From assembly GCA_964444665.1 (NCBI GenBank), contig CAYUIE010000011.1, positions 53,621-117,620 on the forward strand: a DNA stretch of 64,000 bases. Reading direction: 5' to 3'. Within the stretch, counting starts at the first letter, position 1. The number at the start of each line of letters is the position of its first letter. The notes beneath the pieces were generated by a model. That model was not told the DNA's origin, did no database searches, and saw only the letters and a program-made list of their open reading frames with translations. The translations under genes were made by a program, and so were the position numbers. The DNA is from CAYZTY01 sp964444665. Its GTDB lineage: Bacteria; Planctomycetota; Phycisphaerae; Sedimentisphaerales; CAYZTY01. Shown here in pieces: positions 8,730 to 16,984 of this stretch.

Positions 8730-9815
8730 TCAAGCAGTTTTTACTTCCATATTGCTGTCATGTTTACAGGGCGGTTTAACATCCATAATTCCAAATCGAT
8801 GTGATACACGAGCGTCGTAGTTTATTGTTCCTCTTGAAGGAAAGCCAAAGCGCTTCGGAACAAGCGCTTTCAATGCTTCACCGGCCAATATCCCACCGAT
8901 GACCATATTCGTGCCCGGCAAAGTCCTGTTTGCGGAACAACTGGTTGGTTGTTTCTCCTCAGCGACTTTCTTAGCAAGGTTGTTGATTCTGTGTTCAAGG
9001 CAAGAAGTCACCCCCGGATAGTAAGTTCGTTGCTGAGCGGCCAGAGGAGAGCTGCCGGCCTCTACCAAAGGGACGCCATCAATGATAGAAAGATAATTTG
9101 CAAAATAGCGCACGGCCCAGTTATCTGCACACACGATGCGAACAGAAGGACGGGACAAATGCTGTGGTCGATTCTGATACTTTATTACCATTGGCCGAAT
9201 CTTCAGGCTTGGATTAATACGTTTCAGTTTTTCTGCTATCGCTATTGCCTTGGGCTGCCCCACATCACCGAGAACATAGGGAGTCTGTAACGGGATGTTT
9301 TCCACGCTAACATCGTCCGGGTCAAATATTCTCAATTCACAACCGTGCCCCAACATCGAAACTAAACTTTCGAGAAGATGAACACCTATACCTCCCGCAC
9401 CAACTACTTCCAGAAAAATGTTTTCAACAGTATCCGCCATACACGGCTTCTCAACCGGACCGGTTGCTCTATCCTCTGCGGCAACGTTATAGATAATCAT
9501 ATCCTCCAGCGGCGCTGTAAACTCGACATTACCCGCCAACATCAAAACTTCCTGAAGAGCGAGCCCTGCAGCAATACGGCTAATTGGTGGGAGAATTTCT
9601 CGTCCGATTCCACCGAGTGTAGAGAGCTTACCCAGCTGGGCTGCGGTTATCATCGATGGGCTCATCACCACCCAAGCCCGTCCCCATGTTACAGAAATAC
9701 AAGGGCACGACCGCGACAAACTAAGCTGGTTGCAAAAAGATTCCGATGCAACATCATTAGTCAAATCGACAATCACGTCCGTTTCAGGTGCTATTGCATG
9801 CGCCTGCTCTTCCAT
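8730..9815 (-). CDS. E1-like (ThiF/MoeB fold) activating enzyme, main part
   Basis: A frame of 361 residues. The C-terminal part is an E1/ThiF adenylation domain: nucleotide loop VVGAGGIG (about 137-144), acidic IFDPDDVSVEN (163-173), DVGQPKA (184-190), CADNWAVRYF (229-238), and a late LAGEALKAL helix. Cys 272 (GVTSC) and Cys 293 are candidate thioester or zinc residues; the usual CxxC zinc pairs are not intact. Residues 1-120 look like the end of a second, inactive Rossmann half. The ATG at 9815 has no ribosome site. The frame continues upstream through QPGVWL to an in-frame TAG at 9834-9836 and then into the 9834-10079 segment, so the whole enzyme would be about 449 residues. It is the last gene of the Ubl operon and would activate the Ubl C-terminus. 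Confidence 0.82.
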   Translation of the reverse strand: MEEQAHAIAPETDVIVDLTNDVASESFCNQLSLSRSCPCISVTWGRAWVVMSPSMITAAQLGKLSTLGGIGREILPPISRIAAGLALQEVLMLAGNVEFTAPLEDMIIYNVAAEDRATGPVEKPCMADTVENIFLEVVGAGGIGVHLLESLVSMLGHGCELRIFDPDDVSVENIPLQTPYVLGDVGQPKAIAIAEKLKRINPSLKIRPMVIKYQNRPQHLSRPSVRIVCADNWAVRYFANYLSIIDGVPLVEAGSSPLAAQQRTYYPGVTSCLEHRINNLAKKVAEEKQPTSCSANRTLPGTNMVIGGILAGEALKALVPKRFGFPSRGTINYDARVSHRFGIMDVKPPCKHDSNMEVKTA

Positions 9816-9833
9816 CAGCCAGACACCCGGCTG

Positions 9834-10079
9834 CTATATGAAATTGTTTCCTTTCATCACTTCATCGAGCCCGTCAAAATAGTCAGCGGCACCACAAAGA
9901 TGAACCGAACCAAATCCAAGGCTACCCAGGCTCCTGCAAAGCGCGTAGACTGGATGTTGCCGCAGTTGCTCTGGTATAATATCACCAACTTTAATCAGAA
10001 CTGAGGTCTGTGTAAGATTTAATACATCAACACCTGCATCACTGATCCGATCTGATTCCGTTATAAAGTCTTTTTTCAT
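9834..10079 (-). CDS. N-terminal segment of the E1-like enzyme, ending at in-frame TAG
   Basis: A frame of 81 residues beginning with ATG five bases after the JAB gene stop. Its second half (LCRSLGSLGFGSVHLCGAADYF) looks like the first beta-alpha-beta unit of a Rossmann fold, and the matching later strand (TDVIVDLTND) lies beyond the stop in the next segment. The distance between the two ATGs is 264 bases (88 codons), so both parts share one frame broken by a single TAG. The simplest view is one E1 gene with a nonsense mutation, an assembly or read error, or translational readthrough. The segment alone is too short to be a functional enzyme. Confidence 0.6.
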   Translation of the reverse strand: MKKDFITESDRISDAGVDVLNLTQTSVLIKVGDIIPEQLRQHPVYALCRSLGSLGFGSVHLCGAADYFDGLDEVMKGNNFI

Positions 10080-10084
10080 GATGA

Positions 10085-10819
10085 CTACTCTATTTTTGCG
10101 GACCGTTCAAACTCCAGCTTCGCCTCGATTTCAACCTCGAGTTGGCTCCTCAGCTTGCGCAGTTTATCTTCGGTTGGTTGGTCTCCAGGATTTATATGAA
10201 GAGTAGCCGGCACTAAACGTACCGTGGCCTTTTCACAAAATGGACAAAACTGTTCACGAGCCGCATAGATAGAAAACTCACGTTCTCTATTGACGATGAT
10301 CGAAAAGCAGACACCATAATCTATTGTCACTGACTTACGCTCCGCGTTGCCTTTAAGATTCTGTTGAATAAGTCCTTCAATTTCCTCACAGCCGCAATTA
10401 AAATCACCCGGCTGGATTATCTTTCTCTCGCTTAACGCGACAACCGTCAAAACTTGGTCGACGAACGGCCCTGTGAGGAATTCCTCATCTATCGAAGACA
10501 TGCCGCAACCGCCTGGATGACGATGGATGAAGGCAATAGGCACTAAGGATTGTCCCAAACGCTCTGATAAAAAATGCATCTCCCTTCGGAGACGGAACAC
10601 GTTGTAGCCAGACTGATAAACGCTGGCTATAGTATTACGCTGGCCTGGTAATAGCGGTGTGGCCACAACGTGAAATGGCCTGGATTGAGTCCCTAAGCCA
10701 ATCAGACCGTATTCCGTATAAGGCTCATCATAAACTTCGGCCAAGATGTCGGCCACGAGGAAACATCTTTCCATCGTTACGTAATTTATCGAGAGGACGT
10801 ATACTTTTTCTGAGTTCAT
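10085..10819 (-). CDS. JAB/JAMM (MPN) metallopeptidase, putative Ubl processing or deconjugating enzyme
   Basis: A protein of about 244 residues. The JAMM zinc site is visible: Glu 36 in TEYGLIGLG, then HRHPGGCGMSSID at 99-111 (His 99, His 101, Ser 108, Asp 111), a variant of the HxH-x7-SxxD motif with six intervening residues. A CPFC pair at about 192-195 may be half of a zinc knuckle, and the C-terminus is a charged helix. I choose ATG 10819, preceded by AAAGGAG, over 10849. The start lies about 90 bases inside the end of the upstream E2-like gene, an unusually long overlap. In Ubl operons JAB proteins trim the residues after the Ubl Gly-Gly or remove the Ubl from targets. Confidence 0.8.
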   Translation of the reverse strand: MNSEKVYVLSINYVTMERCFLVADILAEVYDEPYTEYGLIGLGTQSRPFHVVATPLLPGQRNTIASVYQSGYNVFRLRREMHFLSERLGQSLVPIAFIHRHPGGCGMSSIDEEFLTGPFVDQVLTVVALSERKIIQPGDFNCGCEEIEGLIQQNLKGNAERKSVTIDYGVCFSIIVNREREFSIYAAREQFCPFCEKATVRLVPATLHINPGDQPTEDKLRKLRSQLEVEIEAKLEFERSAKIE

Positions 10820-11924
10820 TTTCCACTTGTCTCCTTTCCAAGCGCACACGTCTCTGCTGCTGTTCTTTCAACTTCAGGTTACGCTGCTCTCTGTGGAATA
10901 AACTGATGCCGGTTGCGGGAATCACGCCTGCGTCAAGCCATTGGATTATCGCCTCCGCATCAGTATACTGAGATGAAAGAAGTTTCTCGTACTGGCCGGG
11001 ATTACCCATGCACATTCCATCCGAAATCGGAACTCCGGCAGCTGTCCACAACTGTTCCGGCAGATTGCAAGGATGTGGCCGCTTCATCAACCATTCTTTT
11101 CGTGTCCTTCCTGAAATTGTCAAGCCAACATAGATTTGATTGCCCTGATTTGTCCTCCGCCTAACTACGGGGCCACGAACTAAAACAAAATGACCTCGGC
11201 CATAATGTACCTGATGGTAACGGTCGTAGTAGATTACCTGAAAGCGTCCTACGTTGACAGGCTCAAAACGAGCTATAAGACGATCTATCTCCTGCATCAA
11301 TGCTGCAGTTTCCTTGTGAACGTCATCGGACGTACTCCCTTGGTTCGGCCCTGTTCTGATCGCTTGCTGAATTTCAGCAAGGACCCTACTAAGTGGCCGA
11401 GCCCTGCGAGTGCAATGTTGGTAGCGAACTGTAATACCACTCGGTGCGGAGTATACTGGAATACCTTGTAGTTCTAATGGAATAACCTGTGTAGAGCTGA
11501 CCACACAAGGCACACAAAAGATTTTCTGGAGCAGGTCCATTGGAATTGTCTGACTTGATGTATGTCCGAGACGGCCCCGCAAGAGTGCGTCCTGCCGCAT
11601 AATATTTGAAACCGCCTGTTCAAGCTCCGGTGGACATAATATGTCTGCCTCATCACCTGTATCCAAGAACCTAATGTAGGGAATAAGACGGCATAGACAA
11701 AATCTTAGCTCATCGATCCAGCTGACGTGGTCCGGAGCACTTGCCAGTACACTATTGCGAGGTATGTGTTGTGCTACAGTCTTAAGCCAACTTGATAGCG
11801 AGCCAACCCGGCACACCCCCCCGGATGTCCTACCAGTCCGTGCCAGCCAAATATTATCGTTTACTATGTAAAGAAGGCCCGGGCGAGGAACTCCGAAGAT
11901 GCCAAGATTTCTTGGTGAAAGCAT
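10728..11924 (-). CDS. E2-like protein of the Ubl operon with unknown N-terminal domain
   Basis: A protein of 398 residues. Residues 1-200 form an unrecognised domain with several Cys. Residues about 222-340 resemble a prokaryotic E2 (UBC-like) fold: beta strands FQVIYYDRYHQVHY and HFVLVRGPVV, GLTISG, then HPC at 284-286 and DGMCMGNP at 302-309, followed by the helix TDAEAIIQWLDAG. Cys 305 sits where E2 enzymes hold the thioester Cys (HP...G-x-C), so it is the candidate catalytic residue. The tail is Arg-rich. A strong TAGGAGG site precedes the ATG and overlaps the stop of the Ubl gene, showing tight coupling. The E2 assignment comes from motif order and operon context, not from clear homology. 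Confidence 0.6.
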   Translation of the reverse strand: MLSPRNLGIFGVPRPGLLYIVNDNIWLARTGRTSGGVCRVGSLSSWLKTVAQHIPRNSVLASAPDHVSWIDELRFCLCRLIPYIRFLDTGDEADILCPPELEQAVSNIMRQDALLRGRLGHTSSQTIPMDLLQKIFCVPCVVSSTQVIPLELQGIPVYSAPSGITVRYQHCTRRARPLSRVLAEIQQAIRTGPNQGSTSDDVHKETAALMQEIDRLIARFEPVNVGRFQVIYYDRYHQVHYGRGHFVLVRGPVVRRRTNQGNQIYVGLTISGRTRKEWLMKRPHPCNLPEQLWTAAGVPISDGMCMGNPGQYEKLLSSQYTDAEAIIQWLDAGVIPATGISLFHREQRNLKLKEQQQRRVRLERRQVENELRKSIRPLDKLRNDGKMFPRGRHLGRSL

Positions 11925-11935
11925 TTGACTACCTC

Positions 11936-12301
11936 CTAACGTTGTTTGCCGCCAACGTATGGTTCTGTGACCTGTAACGCGAGTCTTTCTGTTTCTGTGT
12001 CCTGCTCCCCATTTCTGTCAGGTATCACTACATCGCCCAATTCAACCGGTCTACCGGTCACCTCGTCGCTCTCTGCACCTTCGTAGACCTCTACATCCAT
12101 GCTACGGCCTCTACGGATAGCCTCTGTGACCACTCTTGCCGTCCTTCGGGCGGTCTCGCTGGACTGTGGCGAGCTGGTAATTGCCATGATCACATTCCTC
12201 GCTGTCACGTTGCGGATTTTTGATTCCGGCAAGCTTGCTTTACACACGGCCCCCATCCCATAACGAAGTTCTGTATCTATTTGTTTTTCCTTGACTTCCA
12301 T
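11936..12301 (-). CDS. Putative ubiquitin-like modifier with Gly-Gly plus three-residue tail
   Basis: A protein of 121 residues, first gene of the operon, with an AAAGGAG site seven bases before its ATG. It ends LALQVTEPYVGGKQR: a last beta strand leading into Gly-Gly, as in ubiquitin, followed by a Lys-Gln-Arg extension that a JAB peptidase could remove. Residues 45-90 include a helix (SETARRTARVVTEAIRRG) between predicted strands, compatible with a beta-grasp, though the first 40 residues are not clearly part of it. Its stop codon overlaps the ribosome site of the E2-like gene. The modifier role is inferred from the Gly-Gly end and from the E2, JAB and E1 neighbours. Confidence 0.6.
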   Translation of the reverse strand: MEVKEKQIDTELRYGMGAVCKASLPESKIRNVTARNVIMAITSSPQSSETARRTARVVTEAIRRGRSMDVEVYEGAESDEVTGRPVELGDVVIPDRNGEQDTETERLALQVTEPYVGGKQR

Positions 12302-12853
12302 AATTTCGCTCCTTTCTGAACTTGTTGGTTATTTTTATTTTTTACGGTCTGCTCAATAGCGTCTTCCTTGCTAAGTACATCCCATACCTGGTCATAATGC
12401 CTGAAAAATCAATGGCTTACGCCCTCGTGCTCGCTAAAGAATTGGTCCACCCATATCCAGATCCTTACCTTAATACTCTTACGGACCATCTAAACCGGCC
12501 TATTTTTGCCACATTTCGATATAGATTTTAGATAACTATTGTTATAATTTATACAAAATTTTTGACCATATAAAGCTTGTCTGTTAGAATAAATGAAGTC
12601 CTTTTATGCTGTCAATATGGTTGTTTTGAGGCTTTTAGAGACCTTCTAATCATGTGCCATTTAGTATGTGAAATGGCACAAATAGTAGACATTATGAAAA
12701 TAATGGGAATTGCTAAAAAGGCAAAATTAGTAACCACATTGTATTTCTTAGGGCGTATACAGCATCCAAAATGTGCTCTACTGGAAAAAATTGTTGCGAA
12801 ATTTGTAAAAACGAGGGAAATATTATAAAAAAATCGAAGGAAGGAATAGAAAA
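12302..12853. other. Divergent promoter region of the Ubl operon and its regulator
   Basis: An AT-rich gap of 552 bases between two divergent genes. It contains short frames (such as 12322-12531 and 12577-12828) that lack ribosome sites and protein-like composition, so I do not call them. The main structure is the inverted repeat at 12653-12680. Confidence 0.6.
12653..12680. promoter_or_regulatory. Candidate operator: perfect inverted repeat
   Basis: TGTGCCATTT and AAATGGCACA are perfect 10-base inverted arms separated by eight bases. The repeat lies in the intergenic region between the Ubl operon and the divergent HTH gene, about 350 bases before the former and 175 before the latter. It is a plausible binding site for the HTH protein or a small hairpin; the AT content and lack of a T-run argue against a terminator. 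Confidence 0.55.
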
Positions 12854-13954
12854 ATGGAAATCGAAATTCGTTTGCGGAACGTACTTGAGAAGAATAATTT
12901 AGTCCATCATGGAATTATCCAGCAGATCGCTAATGACCCGAGTGTTGAAGTCAACCGTCACACTATCGCAAAGTTCTATCACAATAGCGTCAGGAATATA
13001 TCACTTGATGCTTTAGGCAAAATCTGCGAGTGGTTGAGTGTGCAAGGTGTTCCCGCTGATGAGTTACCCGGTGCACTATTTGGCACGCGTCCATCAGAGC
13101 TATGGCAAGCCATCGCTATGCAAGGCAGGGTCACCATTTACTTAGGGGAATATCAGCAAACCGAACCCCCTGCTGCCGCTTGGCGGTGGATAGCTCGCCG
13201 TGATGCAGCAGTTGCAGCCAACTTTGTCCAGGAGTTGTCTAATGCAAGTGAGACTGGTACCTCACCGCCACAGGTACGCCTTGAGTACGTGCCGTTCCGA
13301 TGGGACACCAAGATTGACGACTTGGCCAAAAGTCCCCTTGTAGACGATATCAAGAAGGCGAAGAAAATCTTCAGCCGAATGAGAGCCAGTAGTTCCCATC
13401 ATACATCAATTCTGATTGGGTCACAGCGGGTCAATTATTTGCTGGAGTTTTTGGTGGCTGACCTTTTTGGTTGTACGCCATTTTCCCAAGCAAAAAAAGG
13501 ACCAGTTGTGCCATTCTACCTTGTCTATCGTGATAGAGACCGCAAAGTTATAAGTTGCTTCGGTGGCGTCAAGAATCCTTATCACCGCAAGAGTGCCGCA
13601 GTTTCAGGCATTCACTACCTCTCCAAACAAGGATGGATTACCTGTCCGTGGAAAGAAAACAAGCAGGACGTCGGTATCATTATTACATTGCATGATCCTG
13701 GGACTGGAGCGATTGTGGTAGCTGTGTTTGGCTTCTCTGGCCGGGCTACAGATGCGGTGGGTAAGCAACTTCTTCTAAGTAAGGACCGTTTCTGGTCTTC
13801 ACTAGTCAAGGTAAGAGGAAAAGAAGTCGGGATATTCATTTGCTCATTTGAACTCGACGAGAGCAGCCAGGTAGATGAAGACGAAGAACCACGGATTAAA
13901 AACCTTAACATCATAAGTCTTAATGAGAAGATTCTGAAGAAACATCTACGCTGA
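12854..13954 (+). CDS. HTH-domain protein, likely regulator of the Ubl operon
   Basis: A protein of 366 residues. Residues about 1-80 look like a Cro/C1-type helix-turn-helix: LRNVLEKNNL, then VNRHTIAKFYHNSVRNISLDALGKICEWL, with the 'tolerated' HTH spacing of XRE proteins. The remaining 280 residues form an alpha/beta domain I do not recognise, including two strand-rich stretches (PFYLVYRDRDRKVISCFGG and DVGIIITLHDPG), possibly an effector or ligand-binding domain. Its start has a GAAGGAAGG site. It is divergent from the Ubl operon across a region with an inverted repeat, the classic arrangement of a local regulator. The function is inferred from position and HTH. Confidence 0.65.
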   Translation: MEIEIRLRNVLEKNNLVHHGIIQQIANDPSVEVNRHTIAKFYHNSVRNISLDALGKICEWLSVQGVPADELPGALFGTRPSELWQAIAMQGRVTIYLGEYQQTEPPAAAWRWIARRDAAVAANFVQELSNASETGTSPPQVRLEYVPFRWDTKIDDLAKSPLVDDIKKAKKIFSRMRASSSHHTSILIGSQRVNYLLEFLVADLFGCTPFSQAKKGPVVPFYLVYRDRDRKVISCFGGVKNPYHRKSAAVSGIHYLSKQGWITCPWKENKQDVGIIITLHDPGTGAIVVAVFGFSGRATDAVGKQLLLSKDRFWSSLVKVRGKEVGIFICSFELDESSQVDEDEEPRIKNLNIISLNEKILKKHLR

Positions 13955-15000
13955 GTTATCAGTTTTATTATTTCTTTGATCGTGCAAGGGTCTTGTCTGG
14001 AAGGATCAGAGTGTACATTTACTTGGTCTCCAGTATGTCTCCAAGAAAAACACTTTCAATATAAAGAATGAAAACACACCTAATTATTTTTTAACAAATA
14101 TTCAATTCTTTCAGAAATTTTAAAAAATAGTATGTATAATCCGATGGTCTGTTAGCTGGGCTACCCAGATAGTCAAGATAGGGAGTAATGTATTTGTTGT
14201 ATAGCGGTCATATGAATGACCAACGAATTTGTTCTCCTTTAGTCCTCAAAGCCACGCGGCGCTGCCGCACGTGCAAACGCAAATGTGCGTTGAAGAAATG
14301 TTGAATGAAATATGACCCGATGATCTAAGTTATCTAAGGGCACCTCATTTAAGAAAGAAAGTGGCTGGCCATTCATCGGAGGAAATCCCGTTTATGAGAA
14401 CTGCTGCATATTCAGTAGCTGGTCAGTAAGACCAATTAAAAAGGCTTTTAACCAAGTCCTAATACAGAACAATGGATGTTCAATCTTGTTTTGGCTAAAA
14501 AAATTTTAAAAATCGCATTTTTCGGCGATAATTTGATGTTTGGTGCCTTCGTAATCCCTCAAAATTAATGACTGTGGAGTCATTTTGGTGACATGAATTT
14601 ATCGAAGAACATCTATATTTTACTGCTCATGGGAAAGGTGAGATTTGTGGACTTTTTCAGCTTAGACAACTAAATCGACAGAACCTTGTTGCGCACCTCA
14701 CTGGCTGAGTTGGTCCATTTTTTGTATCTCTTCAGGACGATACTTGGGTGGTACTGTAAGTAACTAACGGACAAGAAGTTCATTGCTCTTTTTAAATGAA
14801 CAATTGTGGCCGTAAGACTTTCGGGTAGTTAAACCAATGGTTTGGTAAACCGCGAAGGTTATTTCTTTTCTAATTCTAAAAATGACTCAGAATTACGTTT
14901 GGATCAAAAGTCTGAAAAGATGGGTCAATTCTGGTTCAAATGCGTTCATTGTACAGTGCCTTCAAGCCAATTTTTAGCCAAGGCAGTGATGGGTTTGAGT
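13955..15000. other. Gene-free kilobase with repeat copy B
   Basis: About 1,046 bases without a credible gene. It holds repeat copy B (14218-14373). The frame at 14842-15156 is judged spurious because it overlaps the LamG gene antisense and has no ribosome site. A minus-strand stretch near 14700-14760 looks vaguely coding but is broken; no identity can be given. Confidence 0.55.
14218..14373 (+). repeat. Dispersed repeat, copy B (longest)
   Basis: The right part (14289-14373) matches copy A at 5673-5757 in about 74 of 85 positions. The left part (14218-14306) matches copy C at 17366-17453, sharing GACCAA.GAATTT, GCCGCAC.TGCAAACGCAAAT and GTTGAAGAAATGTTGAAT. The plus-strand frame equivalent to copy A has acquired a TGA stop, as expected of a decaying element. 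Confidence 0.75.
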
Positions 15001-15797
15001 TTATATTCCGACTCCTTCATTATACAGTGCTTCTATTTCAGCTCCCGACAAAGCCCTGTTATATATCCTTACATCATCGATTGTGCCTTTGAAGTATCTC
15101 CACCCTCCTATATCAGGCTGTCTGCCTATGTTCCAGTTGGCTGTATAATTAACTGAACCATTCCATAAAACACCTGCCAGCGGTTGGGAAACTGCGTTGT
15201 AATATACCTTCGCATCCTCATTTGCCTTCCTTGTTGCGACTATATGAACCCACTGATCCGTTGGAACTGCCGCATTTACGTTTGTTGTATGCCAACTCCC
15301 ATCTCCAATTTGAAAGTGAATGTGTCTGTGAGGCGACCTCTGGCCGTCAGGATTTACTCGCCCATCTAAAATCATAGATACGCCACTATGGCTTCCATCA
15401 TCCTGACTGCTTACTATCGCCCAAAGTGCATCGTCAGGCATTGTAGGTGCATTAATCCATACAGAGATTGTTATCTCATCGGTAATAACCAGACCTGCAT
15501 CATCGCCACAGTCAATATAGTCGCTGCTGCCATTGAAAGTTAAGGCACCTTCTATTACGCCTGATACATTTAAGTCTTCTGTGTTCTGTTGAGCAGTCCC
15601 ATCATTGCCATAAACACTGCTATCTACTACCGTGGTATTAGACGCATCATCATCCATCGTCCAATGACCTACCGGACTATTAGGTCCGGACGGAGGTTCC
15701 GGTGAAGGTCCGGGTATGACTCCTTCATTATACAGTGCTTCAATTTCAGCTCCCGACAAAGCCCTGTTATATATCCTTACATCATCGATTGTGCCTT
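15001..15797 (-). CDS. LamG-domain surface protein, C-terminal part (up to scaffold gap)
   Basis: This minus-strand frame stays open from the gap at 15798 to its stop at 15001. It encodes the end of one LamG/concanavalin-like domain (KGTIDDVRIYNRALSGAEIEALY) and then a complete second one. The second begins VGHWTMDDDASNTTVVDSSV, continues with DYIDCGDDAGLVITDEITISVWI and ends with the same DDVRIYNRALSG signature. LamG domains bind carbohydrates or proteins outside the cell. The part is joined by a Pro/Ser-rich linker (PGPSPEPPSGPNSP). It is the C-terminal half of the protein whose N-terminus is at 15898-16984; see the gap entry for the frame argument. Confidence 0.8.
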
Positions 15798-15897
15798 NNN
15801 NNNNNNNNNNNNNNNNNNNNNNNNNNNNNNNNNNNNNNNNNNNNNNNNNNNNNNNNNNNNNNNNNNNNNNNNNNNNNNNNNNNNNNNNNNNNNNNNN
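15798..15897. other. Scaffold gap (100 N) inside a repeated LamG domain
   Basis: The gap is flanked by two near-identical LamG copies. Bases 15718-15797 left of the gap match 15010-15089 with one mismatch. Bases 15898-15952 right of it are identical to 15618-15672. If the two copies have equal length (period 708), the missing sequence is 528 bases rather than 100, which also restores one reading frame across the gap. Confidence 0.9.
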
Positions 15898-16984
15898 TGC
15901 TATCTACTACCGTGGTATTAGACGCATCATCATCCATCGTCCAATGACCTACGAGCGAGGGAACAACCACGACCTCAAAGGTATAATTACTCTCGCTGTA
16001 CTTGCCTATTTCGACAAGTATACCATCGGCATTGTTAAAATCATACCTGTGGTCGAAGTAGAATTCAGCTTCCCAAATACCTGGACTTAACGTACAAGGA
16101 TCTGAGTTTGTCGCATCATTTGTACAGTTAAAAACTATTGTATCATTTGTGTCCTGTTTTACCAAGCGTAGGAAGATTGAAGTTATGTTTGAATCATAAC
16201 AAGGCTCCCAAGTAAATGTCACTGGAGATGTTGTAGTTCCGTTATGCTCAGGATACGTCAAAATTGGTTCTTGTGTTGGTTGTGGAATGGGATTTCCAGT
16301 GTTTGGATCTCCAAACAAAATTGTCGTTTCTTCTTGACTACCGCTTTCATAATGAACCGTCATAGTGTAGTTGCCGTCGTTGTAGTCCTCCAGCACATTG
16401 CGGTCTGCAAAACTGCCTTTATATTCCCAGTAATGTGTGCCTTCCTCTACATAATGCCACGTCTGGACATCACCTGATTGCGTGTTAACATCATTAGGAA
16501 TTGTGAAAGTATTACCTGCAGGTGTATTGACCTCGACGAGATTGATCGTCTCATCAGTCACACTTCTGAAGAAAAATTCATATGTTAAATCATCTTGTGT
16601 GCCAGGTTCTTTATAATCCCAGCCTGTGTCAATCTCAATCATGTAGACATGACTATTAATAACGGGAATCTCCTTGAAAGTCACATAAACCGTGTGATCT
16701 GACTGAACATTACTCAATGTATACACTGTTCTTCCGATCTGAACCGAGTTACCATCCAAATACCATTGGTCAATCATATAGTTTGGGGCGGGCATTGCTG
16801 TGAACTGCTGGTCTTCACCAAGATTCTTCATAACAGCACCGTTAGGATCGATAGAACCGCCCAGCCCAGCAGATGCAGTGATGACAACAACGTTGCATGA
16901 AATCACGATAAACATCGTAGCGAAGGCTACTGTAGGTAGTGTTAGAACTATACAAGTAATGGCAACTTTGAAAAAATTGCGCAT
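15898..16984 (-). CDS. LamG-domain surface protein, N-terminal part (from start to scaffold gap)
   Basis: It starts at ATG 16984 with a signal peptide (MRNFFKVAITCIVLTLPTVAFA). An InlB/Listeria-Bacteroides-type repeat follows at about 38-105 (GLGGSIDPNGAV...WYLDG...HTVYVTF), then a beta-rich region of about 120-240 residues. A fibronectin-like segment comes next (PILTYPEHNG...FTWEP). The first LamG domain begins VGHWTMDDDASNTTVVDS and runs into the gap. With a 528-base filling the complete protein would have 803 residues and two nearly identical LamG domains. It is likely exported and may bind polysaccharide; the partner is unknown. Confidence 0.8.

Noticed and set aside
9834..9836. Genome-wide reassignment of TAG as an explanation of the E1 interruption
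   Set aside because: lemA, the Ubl gene and the JAB gene all end with TAG at sensible protein ends.
12322..12828. Two plus-strand frames (69 and 83 residues) between the Ubl operon and the HTH gene
   Set aside because: No ribosome sites, unusual Cys/Met-rich composition, and they overlap the candidate operator; more likely chance frames in AT-rich regulatory DNA.
14842..15156. Plus-strand frame of 104 residues
   Set aside because: Its second half is antisense to the LamG domain and its first half has no family signal or ribosome site.
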